Positions 12,445 through 26,030 of a stretch of DNA of 64,000 nucleotides are shown here, piece after piece. The position numbers and the translations under genes are program-made. The notes under the pieces are model-generated. The model searched no databases, was not told the origin of the DNA, and was given only the letters and a program-made list of their open reading frames with translations. This DNA comes from Ustulina deusta (Eukaryota; Ascomycota; Sordariomycetes; Xylariales; Xylariaceae). Within the stretch, counting starts at the first letter, position 1. Each line of letters begins with the position of its first letter. The stretch is taken from assembly GCA_023159155.1 (NCBI GenBank), contig JAJNNX010000015.1, forward strand, positions 868,001 to 932,000, given 5' to 3'.

Positions 12445-12677
12445 TGTTACGATCAGTCAAGTAAAGCTTCCATAGCTAGTTTATTAATACTATGGACAAA
12501 GACTCTAAGCTAAAAAAAAAAAAAAAAAAAAAAGTCAGAATTTATAGAATAAATAAATATAAACTTTATATATATAGCTATAGAGTTATAAGTTAATCTA
12601 TATATAGACTTTCTATTTTATTGCTATATAGGTCTAAAATCTTTATAGGTCTTACTAAAACTATACTAACTGTTATA
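12445..12677 (-). repeat. LTR of copy A
   Basis: Reverse-complement match to the LTRs listed below. The outer 60 bp keep C and G residues and look unmutated, while the inner part is RIP-damaged. It contains a 22-A run that corresponds to the poly-T tract of the other LTRs. Confidence 0.85.
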
Positions 12678-14510
12678 TATATTTTTTTAAAACTAAAAGT
12701 TTAAATATAGTTTTAATTTAAAATTACTAATAATATTAAATTTATATAGTTTTTTTATATTATATTGCTTTATTATTATTTTTATAATTGTTTATAAATT
12801 TATTAGCTATTACTATATATATTTATTTTTATAATTTTATAAGGGGTCTAAATACTTTTTTATAAGTTTTATAAAATTAGTTAAGCTTAATTAGCGTATT
12901 TTTAAATTTTTAAGCTATATATTAAGTATTGTTAGGATTATAGCTTTTGTAAGCAACTTAGTACTATAATATTTTATTTTTTTTATATATTTTTAATTGT
13001 TTAATTTATTTAATTTTAAACTTTGCTTTGCTATTAATATTTTTAGTTAAAAGTAATAACTAGATTTATTAAAATAAAAAGTTATTATTTACTTTTCATA
13101 ATTAGTTAATATAAAATAAGTTTTTTATTTTATATAAATTAAACAAATTAAAAATATAGCTAAATTTTTGTTTTTTTAAAATTTTAAAAAGTTTAATTAA
13201 TTAAAAATCTAATCTAATAGTTAGTATTTATGTTATAAAGCTTTTTTTTTTAAAAAAACCTTATTTTTTATTTTAAAATTTATTAAATATTTTTTTTATT
13301 AGCTTATAACTTGTATTATTTTTATACAAAAGTTACTATATTATATATTATTTTTTAAATATTTTAGGTTTACTAAATTAATTTAAACGTTTATTATTTA
13401 ATATTAAAATTTATACCTGTTTTATTAATATTTATTATTAAAAAGCTTTATGTTTTAATTTTTATTGCTATTTTTAATAGTAATATATTAATTAATAAAT
13501 ATTATAAAATATTATATATAAAATCTAAAGCCAAAAAATAAATATTTTAGTTATTTTAATATTTATTAATATAAAAATAAAATTATTAGTCTAATTTTTA
13601 ATTAGTTAATTTTACTACTTTTTAGGTCTAAAAATAATAAGTATTATTAAAACAATATTTAATATTTATAAAATTATTAATTATTGCTATAAACTTAAAA
13701 ATAAATAATCCTATATTATTTAATATTTATATATTTAATATATTAAAAAATTTATATAAACTTTTATAGTATTATATAATTAATAATTTTATAATATTTC
13801 TTTTTTTACTAAATAAAGTTATAATTAAATAGCTAAACTTATTTATAAATACTTATATATAGTTATAACTTTATTAGTGAAGTAATATATTTTTATTATT
13901 TATTATTATATATTATTATATTATAATTAATATAAATAATAAATAAATAAAACTAAAATTTTGTTTTATAATATTTTGTTTTTTTTTATAATTATAGAAA
14001 TTATATATATATTATTTATAATTATATTTTAAATAAAACTAGTAATATTTTTGTTTTAATATTTTAATTATTTTATATTAATTTTAGTATATAATAATTA
14101 AAAATATATAAACTTTTTAAATTAAAGCTATATAAAAAAAAATAGTTCTATTTAAAATAATTTTAAATATATATAGCTTTTTGTTTTTATTTTTTAGATT
14201 TTATAACTAATTTTTTTGTTTAATTAAGTTTATTAGGTTAGTTTTTAAAAAAATATTAAATAAAAAGTCTATAATTAATATAGGACTTAATATTTTATTA
14301 AAAAAATTAATACTATTATTTTTTTTTTAGCTTTTTTAGTTTTAATTATAAAAAGCTTTATTATTTTTTTTAATAAAACATTAGCTATTATATTTTTTTG
14401 TTTTAGTTAGTATTAAAAAATAATATTAAAATTTAATAAAAAATTAGCTGAGTATATTTATTATATTAATAAAATTTATTTATTTAAAAAGTATAATAAA
14501 GTTTAATAAT
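12445..14510 (-). mobile_element. Copy A: 3' part of a Ty3/gypsy chromovirus, reverse orientation
   Basis: The left end is a 233-bp LTR (12445-12677) in reverse orientation that begins TGTTAC, the reverse complement of the family's GTAACA end. It is followed by the reversed 3' third of the internal region, including the chromodomain relic around 12860-12975 on the minus strand and the RNase H tail near 14400-14510. The element stops at 14510, where copy B begins. Its 5' half and second LTR are not found anywhere in the window, so the rest has been lost. Its LTR variant matches copy B (both lack the extra TATATAG word found in C and D). Confidence 0.8.
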
Positions 14511-14741
14511 TATAATAGTTAGTATAGTCTTAGTAAAACCTATAAGAACTTTAGACCTATATAGCAATAAAATAGGAAGTTTATACACGGACTAACCTAT
14601 AACTTTGCAGCTATATATATAAAGTTTATATTTACTTATTTTATAAACTCTAACTTTTTTTTTTTTTTTTTTTTAGTTTAAAATCTTTATTTATAATATT
14701 AATAAACTAGTTATAAAAATTTTACCTAACTAATTATAATA
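14511..14741 (+). repeat. 5' LTR of copy B
   Basis: Starts TATAATAGTTAG and ends TTATAATA, the RIP-altered forms of TGTAAC...GTAACA. It includes an 18-T tract just before the TTTAGTTTAAA word. Confidence 0.85.
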
Positions 14742-16738
14742 TTACTTTAAGCTTACTAATTATTTATTAATAAATATTTAATAAATATATATTTTTTATT
14801 TTATTATAGTTAGTAAAATATAAATAAATTTTTTTTTAGTTATATATTTAATATAAAAAATTATATATTTTATAATATAAACTTAATTTTAATATAATTT
14901 TAATAAAATTTTTAATTTTTATATTATTTAAAAACTAATAATTTATAAAAAACTTAATTTTAAATATTTTTATTTTATTTTTAGTTTTTAAACAATTAAA
15001 ACAACTTTAATTTTTAAATATAGCTAGCTTTTTATTATTAAATAATTTTAAAAAAAAATTTTTTTATAAAAAAAAAAAAATTTAAATATTAAACTTTTTT
15101 TATAAATATTTTAAGCAAATTAATGTTTAAAAAAAATCTAAAAAAAAAAAAATTTAAAACTTAAAAAAATAAAATTTAAACTAGAACTAAAACAATTTAA
15201 AATAAATAATATATTTAAAAATATATTAATAAATATTATAGCTATATAAGCTTATAATTTTATATTAGTTTTAATAGAACTTTTTTAATATATTTATTTT
15301 AGTACTTTTAAAAAATAATTATAATTTAATAATAAAAAATATATTTAAAAATATTAATTTTAAACTTTTTTGTTTTATTATTTTATTTATTTTTTATTTT
15401 ATTAGTTTATTGTTTAATGCTTTAAATTTTATTTATATTAAAAAAACTAAAATATAAAAAACTAATTTTAGTAACTTTATAAAAAATAAAGCTTTATTTA
15501 ATAATTAAGTTTATAAACTAATAAAAAAGCTAAATAAAAATATTATTATATTTTAAACTAAAAATAGCTAATTTTAATATATTATAAACTAATTAAAAAA
15601 ATATATTAAAAAATTATTTAATAATATTATTAAAATAATTTAAGTTTTATTAATAATTTATTATAACTTTAATTAAATAATTATTATTTATAAAATATTT
15701 TAAGTTTATATATATAAAACTAATAAAAATATTAATTTGCTAAATTATAATAAAAATATAAATTATAAAACTATTTTTATATAAATTTTAAAAAGATTTA
15801 TATAAAATTTATATAAATTTAGATATTTTTTATAAATTATTTATTAATAAAATTATTAAATTAATATATAATATTAAGCAAGCTTATAAAAATTATTAAT
15901 AAATTAAACTTATTAGTTTAATTAAACAAAAATTTAATTTAAATAATTAAATTTTTAGCAAACTTGTTTATTAATTTTTAGCTAACGTTAAAAGTTTTAA
16001 AATATTTATTTTAAAATAGTCAAAATAAGCACTAACTATAAAAAAAAAAAAAAACTTATTAAAATAATAAAACTTGTTTTATTTATAATAAAAAAAATAT
16101 TTATTAATTAATTGTTTTTATTAAAAGCTTAAAGTTTTAAGTATTTAATTAGCAAAAAGAATTTATAATAAAAATAGTTCTAATAGTTTATTTAACTTAA
16201 AAAATAAACAAAACTAATAAATTTTTTTTTATTAGTTTTTTTATTTATTTTAATTAAAATATATAGCTAAAATAAATTAATTATTTTTAAAATATTTATT
16301 TAATTATAAATTAATAATATTAAAACTTATATTTTTTTAATAATTAATTATAAGTTTATATAATAAATTTAATAATAATTAAAAATAAGAATAGTTTATT
16401 TAGCTAAATTTTAAAAGTTTTATAATTATTAAAATAAAATAGTTAGTAAAGTTTATAAATATTTAATATATATTATAAAAATTAATAATTAATAATTTAA
16501 AAACTAAATATTTTAAATTATTAATTTTAGTTATAATATTATTATTAATATTAAATAATTTATTTTTATTAGTTTAATTTTTGCTAATAATTATAATTAA
16601 ACTTTTTAGTTATAAATAATAAAATATAAACTTAAAAATATAAAAAAATATTATTAAATATTAAAACAATTATTCTAAAAATAACTAAAACTAAAAAATA
16701 AAAATAAAATTTAGAACTTTTAAACCTAAAATAAAAAA

Positions 16739-17914
16739 GGTCTATATAATAATTTTTAAAAAAATAAAAAAAACCAAACTATTATTAAAAAAATTATATA
16801 AAACTTTTAAAATTATTTTTATTAAAATAAATAAAAATAACTAACTAAAAAAACTTTAAAAAAACTTTTTATAATTAAGTTTATAATAATTAAAAATAAT
16901 TATATTAAGCTATTTAAAAAAAACTTAAAAATAATTAATATTTTTAAAAAAAAATAGATTTAAATTAATTAAGTAGTATTATAAAAAGTTTTTAATAATA
17001 AACTGATTTTATTTCTAAAAAAAAAAACCTTTAAATATATAAAGTTAATATAAAACTTTTTGTTTTTTAGCTATTATATTAAAAAGTTTTTTTTAAAAAA
17101 AAAAATCTAAAACTTTGCTACTATTATAATTAAAATTTAATATAATACTAAAACTTAATAATAAAAAATATATTTAAGCTTATTAATAAAATATAATATA
17201 GTTTATTTTATTTAAAAAAGAATTTATAAATAAATTATTAATTATAAATTTATTAAATAAAATATAAATTAAATATTATTTTTGTTTTATTATATTTAAA
17301 CTTAAATTAATTAAATATAAATTTAAGGTCTATATAGTAATTTAAAAAAAAAAAAAAACTAAACTATATAAAAAAATTATATAAAATTTTTAGAATTAAT
17401 TTTATTAAAATAAATAAAAACAATAAGCTAAAAGAACTTTAAAAAAACTTATTATAATTAAATTTATAATAACTAAAAATAACTATATTAAGCTATTTAA
17501 AAAAAACTTAAAAATAATTAATATTTATAAAAAAAATTAGATTTAAATTAACTAAGTAGTAGTATAAAAAACTTTTAATAATAAACTAATCTTATTTAAA
17601 AAAAAAAAAACCTTAAATATATAAGTTAATATAAAACTTTTATTTTTTAGCTATTATACCTAAAAAAATTCTTTTTAAAAAAAAAATTTAAAACTTTACT
17701 ATTATTATTAATTAAGATTTAATATAGTACTAGAACTTAATAATAAAAAATATACTTTTAAGCTTTATTAATATTAAATATTAATATAGTTTATTTTATT
17801 TAAAAAAAAGTTTATAAATAAGCTACTAGTTATAAATTTTATTAAATAAAATATAAAATTAAATATTATTTTATTTTATTTATACTTAAACTTAGATTAA
17901 TTAAATATAAATTT
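16739..17914 (+). repeat. 588-bp tandem duplication inside copy B
   Basis: The stretch starting GGTCTATATA at 16739 restarts at 17327 and repeats the same series of words (TTATATAAAA, AAAAATAACTA, AGCTATTTAAA, TTAATTAAATATAAATTTA). Copies C and D have one unit at this place. The units have diverged by transitions, so the duplication predates at least part of the RIP. Confidence 0.75.
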
Positions 17915-18195
17915 ATAATTAATTACTAATAAAAAATATATTTAAAAAACTAAATTATATTAGCTTTAAATATTAATAATATTATATTTAATTATATAAT
18001 ATTATTTGTTTTATAAAACTAAATATTATTAAACTTTTTATTAATTATTATTAATTATAAAATTATATAATTTTTTTTTTTAAATTTATAAAAAATATTT
18101 TAATAAAAAGTTTTATTATTTAGCTTAAATATAAAACCTATTTAATAATTAAGTTTTATTAATATATAAATCTAAAATTTTTAAATAAGTTTATA

Positions 18196-18897
18196 AATAT
18201 TTATATAAATAATATTTTAATTTATTTTAAAACTAAAAAAATAGTAACTAACTATTATAAAAAATATTTGTGCTTATATTAAACTAAATATTAAAAAATA
18301 TTAAAAGTTTTATTTTAATATATGTTATTATTAATTAGTTAGAAATAATTATAAAAAGCAAATAAAAATAAAATTAATTTTATAAAAATTAAAAAATTTT
18401 AATTTAAAATTTTAATAATTTTAAAAATATTAAATTAATCCAGTTATTTTTTAAGCTTTATAAGTATATTTATATATTTATTTATTACATTAGTAAAATT
18501 GCTATTTATTAAATTAATTATTAAAAAAAATAAACTATTTATAATAGGACTAGAATAAAAACAAGCTTTTAAATATAAAACTATTAATATATAAAGCATT
18601 TGTTCTAGCTTTTTTTAAGCCTAGCTAACCAATACAAATAAAAATAAATGCTTTATATAATATAACAAAAAAAGTTATTTAGCAGTAATAAAAAATATAA
18701 CCTAGAAACTTATAAAATATTTTTTAAAATAATAATATTAACTAAGCAAGCTTATCTAATTTAAAACTAAGAATTTTTAGTAGTAGTACAAACTTTAGAA
18801 TATTATTACCTAAAGCTCTTTAAAACTAAGTTCTTTATAATAACTAATTATTAAGCTTTATTATATTTTTTAAATAAATAGATTTTATTAACGTAAT
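18196..18897 (+). pseudogene. Reverse transcriptase-RNase H relic of copy B
   Basis: RIP-degraded pol. The RT active-site YxDD appears as YINN (18202-18213) followed by ILIYFKTK. Further on, TSKI-type and LLKK words mark the RT/RNase H connection, FKPSQPIQIK (about 18615-18650) the start of RNase H, and EFLVVVQTLEYYYLKLFKTK with ITNY (about 18773-18850) its TDHKNL-like region. Stops sit where Gln and Trp are expected. The reading is interrupted by copy C at 18897. Confidence 0.75.
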
Positions 18898-19132
18898 TAT
18901 AACGGTTAGTACAGTCTATACAGTTTTGGCAAGACCCGCAAGGACTCCAGACCTACATAGCAATAAAATAGAAAATCTACGCATAGACCAACCTAACTCT
19001 ACAGCCACACACACAGAGTCTATATCTACTTACCCTATAAACTCTAACTTCCTTTTTTTTTTTTTTAGTTTAAAGTTTTTGTTTATAGTATTATAAACTA
19101 GCTATAAAAACTTTATTTAACTAATTATAACA
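18898..19132 (+). repeat. 5' LTR of copy C, largely unmutated
   Basis: Starts TATAACGGTTAGTACAG and ends TTATAACA. The first 60-base line is close to half G+C, in strong contrast with the surrounding sequence, so this LTR is the best guide to the original LTR sequence. Confidence 0.9.
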
Positions 19133-22100
19133 CTATTTTAAGCTTATTAATTATTTGCTAATAAATATTTAATAAAATATATTTTTTATTTTATTATAAT
19201 TAATAAAATATAAATAAACTTTCTTTTTTAATTATATACCTAATATAAAAAATTATATATTTTAATATAAATCTAACTTTAATACAACCCTAATAAAACT
19301 TTCAACCTTTATACTACCTCAAGGCTAACAACTTATAAAAAACCTAACCTTAAATATTTCTATTTTATTTTTGGTTTTTAAACAATTAAAACAACTCTAA
19401 CCTTTAAGTATAGCTAGCTTTTTACTATCGAATAATTTGAAAAAAAAAAAATTTTTAAAAATAAAAAAAAATTAAGCACTAGACTTTTTTACAAATATTT
19501 TAAACGAACTAATACTTAAAAAAAATCTAAAAAAAACAAAAAGTTAAAACTTAAAAAAGCAAAATCTAAACTAGAACTAGATTAACCTAAAATAAATATA
19601 TACTTAAAAATATAGTATTAAATATTGCAGCTATATAAGGTTGCAATTTTACGTTAGTTCTAGCAGAACTTTTTTAATAAATAAAAAAAATAAAGCACTA
19701 ATTTTTTAATACGTTTATTTTAGCGCTTTTAAAAAATAACTACAATTTAATAATAAAAAATATATTTAAAAGCACTAATTTTAAACTTTTTAATCTTATT
19801 GCTTTATTTGTTTTTTGTTTTATTAGTTATTTTTTAGTGCCCCAAATCCTACTTATACCAAAAAAGCTAAAGTATAAAAAACTAATCCTAGTAAGTTTAT
19901 AAAAAATAAAGCTTTATTTAATAACTAAGTTTATAAACTAGTAAAAAAGCTAAATAAAAATATATTATATTTGAACTAAAAATATCTAATTTTAATATAT
20001 TATAAGTTAGTTAAAAAATATATTAAAAAATTAATAAAAATATATTTTATTTATTAAAAAACTATTTAATAATATTACTAAAATAATCTAAGTTTTATTA
20101 ATAGTTTATTATAATTTTAACTAAGTAATTATTACTTATAAAATATTTTAAGCTTATATATAAAAGTTAATAAAAATATTAATAAGTTTATTTTTATATT
20201 TAATAGTTTAACTTAAAAGTATTAATTTGCTAAATTATAATAAAATATAAATTATAGACCTATTTTATATAAACTTAAAAAAAATCTATATAAAGTTTTT
20301 ATAAATTTAAATATTTTTTATAAATTGTTTATTAATAAAGTTATTAAATTGGTATATAATACTAAATAAACTTATAAAAACTATTAATAAACTAAATTTG
20401 CTAGTTTAATTAAACAAAAATCTAATTTAAATAACTAAGTTTTTAGCAAACCTATTTACTAATGTTTAGCTAACTTTAAAATAATTAAAATAAGCACTAA
20501 CTATAAAAAAAAAAGACTATTAAAATAATAAAACTTATTTTATTTATAATAAAAATATATATTAATTAACTGCTTTAATTAAAAACTTAAAACCTTAAAC
20601 GTTTAACTAGCAAAAAAAAGCTATAATAAAAATAGCTTTAGTTGTTTATTTAATTTAAAAATAAATAGAACTAATAGAAATTTTTTTATTAGTTTTTTTA
20701 TTTATTTTAGCTAAAATATATAACTAAAACAAATTAATTATTTTTAAAATATTTACTTAATTATAAATTAATAATATTAAAATAAAAACTTTAATTTTAT
20801 ATAATACTAAAGCTTATACTTTTTTAATAATTAGCTATAAATTTATATAATAAATTAAGTAATAATTAAAAATAAAAAAATAGTTTGTTTAGCTAAACTT
20901 TAAAAGCTTTATAACTATTATAATAAAATAGTTAGCAAAGTTTATAAATATTTAATATTATTAAAAAATTAATAATTAATAATTTAAGAACTAAATATTT
21001 TAATAAAAACCTAAAAATAACAGTTAATCTAACTAAATAATTTATTTTTATTAGTTTATTTTTTGCTAATAATTATAGTTAAACTTTTTAGCTATAAATA
21101 ATAAAATATAAACTTAAAAATATAAAAAATATTAATTAATATAATTAAGCGTTAAAAAATATTTTTAAATATTAAAACAATTTTTTGAAAATAAAATAAT
21201 TATTTTAGAAATAACTAAAACTAAAAAAACCAAAAAAAACCTAAAACTTTTAAACCTAAAACAAAAAAGGTTTATATAATAATTTTAAAAAAAAAATTTT
21301 AAGCTACTATTAAAAAAATTATATAAAATTTTTAAAATTATCTTTATTAAAATAAATAAAAATAATTAATTAAAAAAACTTTAAAAAAACTTATTATAAT
21401 TAAGTTTGTAATAACTAAAAATAATTATATTAAACTATTTAAAAAAATTTTAAAAATAATTAATATTTTATAAGAAAAATAAATTTAAATTAATTAAGTA
21501 GTACTATAAAAGATTTTTAATAATAAACTAATTTTATTTTTAAAATTTTATTTTTTAAATATATAAAGTTAATATAAAACTTTTAGTTTTTTTAGTTATA
21601 TACTTAAAAATTTTTTTTTGAAAAAAAATCTAAAATTTTACTATTATTATAACTAAGATTTAATATAGTACTAGAACTTAATAATAAAAAATATGCTTTT
21701 AGGCCTTATTAATATTAAATATTTATATAGTTTATTTTATTTAAAAAAATTTATAAATAAACTACTAATTATAAATTTTATTAAATAAAATATAAATTTA
21801 AACATTTTTTGTTTTTTTATACTTAAACTTAAATTAATTAAATATAAATTTATAATTAATTATTAATAAAAAAATATAATTTAAAAAATTAAATTATATT
21901 AGTTTTAAATATTAGTAGTACTATATTTAATTATTATAATATTATTTAATTTATAAAACTAAATATTATTAAAAAATTTTTTTAATTATTATTAATTATA
22001 AAATTATGCTATTTTATTTTTTTTAAACTTGCAAAAAAATATTTTAATAAAAAGTTTTATTATTTAGTTTAAAAATAAAACCTATTTAATAGCAAGCTTT

Positions 22101-22146
22101 TATTAATATATAAATTTAAAAATTTTTAAATAAGTTTGCTAGTACT

Positions 22147-24355
22147 TATATAAATAATATTTTAATTTATTCTAAAACTAAAAAATAGTATTAAACCTAT
22201 TATAAAAAATAATTTATTATTTATATTAAGCTAAATATTAGAAAAATATTAAGAAGTTTTGTTTTAATATTTATTATTAATTATTTAAGAATAGTTAAAA
22301 ATTAAAGTAAAAATTAAAATTAATTTCATAAAAATTTAAGCAATTTTAAATTAGGACTTTAATAATTTTAAAAATATTAAATTAATTTAATTGTTTTTTA
22401 GATTTTATAATTATATTTATATATTTATTTACTACGCTAGTAAAATTGTTATTTTTTTAAATTAATTACTAAAAAAAATAAGTTATTTATAATAGGACTA
22501 GAACAAACAAGCTTTTAAACATATAAAACTACTAATAATAAAATATTTGTTTTAGCTTTTTTTAGGCCTAGCTAACCAATATAAATAAAAATAAATATTT
22601 TATATAATATAATAAAAAAATATAACCTAAAAACTTATAAAATATTTTTTTAAAATAATAATACTAATTAAACAAACTTACCTAATTTAAAACTATAAAC
22701 TTTTAGTAATAATATAAACTTTAAAATATTATTACTTAAAGCTTTTTAAAACTAAGTTTTTTATAATAACTAATTATTAAGTTTTATTATATTTTTAAAT
22801 AAATAAAATTTATTAATATAAAAATATATTAGGCCGATTTTTTATTAAACTTTAATATTACTTTTTAATACTAATTAAACAAAAAAATATAATAGCTAAT
22901 GCTTTATTAAAAAAAAAAGCTAAAAAATAAAAATAGTATTAGTCCTGAATAAAATATTAAGTTTATATTAACTATAGACTTTTTATTTAATATTTTCCAA
23001 AAAGCTAATTTAATAAACTTAATTAAATAAAAAAACTAGTTATAAGATCTAAGAAATAAAAAAAAAAGCTATATATTTAAAGTTACTTTAAATAGGACTA
23101 TTTTTTTTGTATAGCTTTAATTTAAAAAGTTTATATATTTTTAATTATTATATATTAAAATTAATATAAAATAATTAAAATATTAAAACAAAAATATTAT
23201 TATTTTATTTAAAATATAATTATAAATAATATATATAATTATTATAATTATAAAAAAAACAAAATACTACAAAACAAAACTTCTAGCTTTTTTTATTATT
23301 ATTTATATTAGCTATAATATAGCAATATATAGTAATAAATAGCAAAATATATTATTTAACTAATAAAGTTATAACTATATATAAGTATTTATAAATAAGT
23401 TTAGCTGTTTAATTATAACTTTACTTAGTAAAAAAAAATATTACAAAATTATTAGCTATATAATACTATAAAAATTTATATAAATTTTTTAGTATATTAA
23501 ACATATAAATATTAAATAATACAAAACTATTTATTTTTAAGTTTATAGTATAATTAATAATTTTATAAATATTAAATATTACTTTAGTAATACTTACTAC
23601 TTTTAAACCTAAAAAGCAATAAAATTAATTAATTAAAAACTAAACCAATAACTCTATTTTTATATTAATAAATACTAAAACAATTAAAATATTTATTTTT
23701 TTATTTTAAACTTTATATATAATTCTTTATATATTTATTAATTACTATATTACTACTAAAAATAGCAATAAAATTAAAACATAAAACTTTTTAATAATAA
23801 ATATTAATAAAACTATTGCAAATTTTAATACTAAACAATAAGTGTTCAAACTAGTTTGCTAAACTTAAAACGTTTAAAAATAGCATATAATATAGCAACT
23901 TTTGCATAAAAACAATACAAGCTATAAGCTAACAAAAAAAAACGCTTAATAAATTTTAAAATAAAAAATAAAGTTTTTTTTAAAAAAAAAGTTTTATAAC
24001 ATAAATACTAATTATTAGATTAAACTTTTAGTTAGTTAAACTTTTTAAAATCTTAAAAAACAAAAATTTAGCTATATTTTTGATTTGCTTAATTCTTACA
24101 AAATAAAAAACTTATTTTATACTAACCGATTATAAAAAACAAGCAATAATTTTTTATTTTAATAAATCTAATTACTACTTTTAGCTAAAAATATTAACAA
24201 TAAAACAGAATTTCAAATTAAACAAATCAAACAATTAAAAATATATAAAAAAAATAAAAAACTATAATACTAAGTTGCTTAAAAAAGCTATAATTTTAAT
24301 AATACTTAATATATAGCTTAAAATTTTAAAAACATACTAATTAAACTTAACTAAT
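22147..24355 (+). pseudogene. pol relic of copy C: RT, RNase H, integrase, chromodomain
   Basis: Single degraded polyprotein tail. Readable landmarks are YINN (RT), LGLANQYK-type and EFL words (RNase H), a stop-free integrase C-terminal stretch beginning ANKKKRLINFKIKNKV at about 23927, and a chromodomain in which RIP stops replace Gln/Trp but SYNFNNT and NFKN remain (24256-24355). It cannot encode a protein. Confidence 0.8.
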
Positions 24356-24521
24356 TTTATAAAACTTATAAAAATAAATATATAATAATAATTAACAAAT
24401 TTATAAACAATTATAAAAATAATAATAAAACAATATAACATAAAAAAACTATATAAATTTAACATTATTAATAACCTTAAATTAAAACTATATTAGAACT
24501 TTTAGTTTTAGAAAAAAGTAG

Positions 24522-24758
24522 TATAATAGTTAGTATAATCTATATAGTTTTAGCGAGACCTATAAGAACTCTAGACCTATATAGCAATAAAATAAAAAGT
24601 CTACGTATAGACCAACCTAACTTTGCAGCCACACATATAAAGTCTATATTTACCTACCCTATAAACTCTGATTTCTTTTTTTTTCTTTTTTAGCTTAAAG
24701 TCTTTGTCTATAGTATTAATAAACTAGCTATAGAAGCTTTATTTAACTAATTATAACA
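24522..24758 (+). repeat. 3' LTR of copy C
   Basis: Pairs with 18898-19132 by sharing the TCTATA-AGTTTTAGC word; more RIP transitions than its 5' partner. It ends TTATAACA directly before GTAAT. Confidence 0.9.
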
Positions 24759-24980
24759 GTAATAAATATATTAAGCAAATTTTTTATTAAATTTTAATAT
24801 TACTTTTTAATACTAACTAAAATAAAAAATATAATAATTAATGCTTTATTAAAAAAATAGCTAAGTTTTTTATAATTAAAACTAAAAAAGCTAAAAAATA
24901 AATAATAGTATTAGTTCTGCTTAATAAAATACTAAATCTTATATTAACTATAGACTTTTTATCTAATATTTTTAAAAAAC

Positions 24981-26030
24981 TAACCTAGTAAACCTAATTA
25001 AATAAAAAAACTAGCTATAAAATCTAGAAAAAAAAATAAAAAGCTATATATTTAAAATTATCCTAAATAGAACTATTTTTTTTTATATAGCTTTAATTTA
25101 AAAAGCTTATATATTTCTAATTATATATTAAAATTAATATAAAACAATTAAAATATTAAAACAAAAATATTACTAGTTTTATTTAAAATATAATTATAAA
25201 AAAAATAAAATATTATAAAACAAAACTTCTAGCTTTTTTTATTTATTGTTTATACTAGCTATAATATAGCAATATATAATAATAAATAGCACAAATATAC
25301 TACTTAACTAATAGGGTTATAACTATATATAAATATTTATAAATAAGTTTAACTATCTAATCATAACTCTATTTAGCAAAAAAATAAATATTATAGAGTT
25401 ACTAATTATATAATATTATAAAAGTTTATATAAATTTTTTAATATATTAATATATAAATATTAAATAATATAGAACTATTTATTTTTAAGTTTATAGTAA
25501 AAAGCTAACCTAATAGATTTAATTAAACAAAAAAACTAGCTATAAAATCTAAAAAATAAAAACAAAAAGCTATATATATCTAAAGTTATTTTAAATAGAA
25601 CTATTTTTTTTTATATAGCTTTAATTTAAAAAGCTTATATATTTTTAATTATTATATACTAAAATTAATATAAAATAATCAAAATATTAAAACAAAAATA
25701 TTACTAGTTTTATTTAAAATATAATTATAAAAAAAAACAAAATATTATAAAATAAAACCTTTAGTTTTTTTTATTTATTATTTATATTAACTATAATATA
25801 ATAATATATAATAATAAATAATAAAAATATATTATTTAATTAATAGGGTTATAATTATATATAAATATATATAAACAAGTTTAGTTATTTAATTATAATT
25901 TATTTAGCAAAAAAATAAATATTATAAAATTATTAATTATATAATATTATAAAAGTTTATATAGATTTTTTAGTATACTAAATATATAAATATTTAATAA
26001 TATAAAACTATTTATTTTTAAATTTATAGT
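24981..26030 (+). repeat. 525-bp tandem duplication inside copy B
   Basis: A unit beginning TAACCTAGTAAACC at 24981 restarts as TAACCTAATAGATT at 25506, and both contain the series CTAGCTATAAAATCTA, AAGCTATATA and TTTATATAGCTTTAATTT. Copies C and D have a single unit. It lies in the predicted integrase-coding part. Confidence 0.75.

Larger units (their letters stand above)
18898..24758 (+). mobile_element. Copy C: complete-length Ty3/gypsy chromovirus nested in copy B
   Basis: A 5,861-bp element with paired LTRs (18898-19132, 235 bp; 24522-24758, 237 bp), flanked on both sides by the 5-bp target duplication GTAAT (18893-18897 and 24759-24763). The sequence of copy B resumes exactly after the right GTAAT. 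Order of relics: RT (YINNILIYSKTK at 22147-22182), RNase H (about 22400-22810), the NALLKK word equivalent to the ADALSR that follows RNase H (about 22900-22920), integrase C-terminus (ANKKK with DFK-like NFK and NKVF, about 23927-23985), and chromodomain (about 24256-24355). That order defines Ty3/gypsy and, with the chromodomain, a chromovirus. It is the youngest insertion of the nest. Coding capacity is lost through RIP. Confidence 0.9.
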
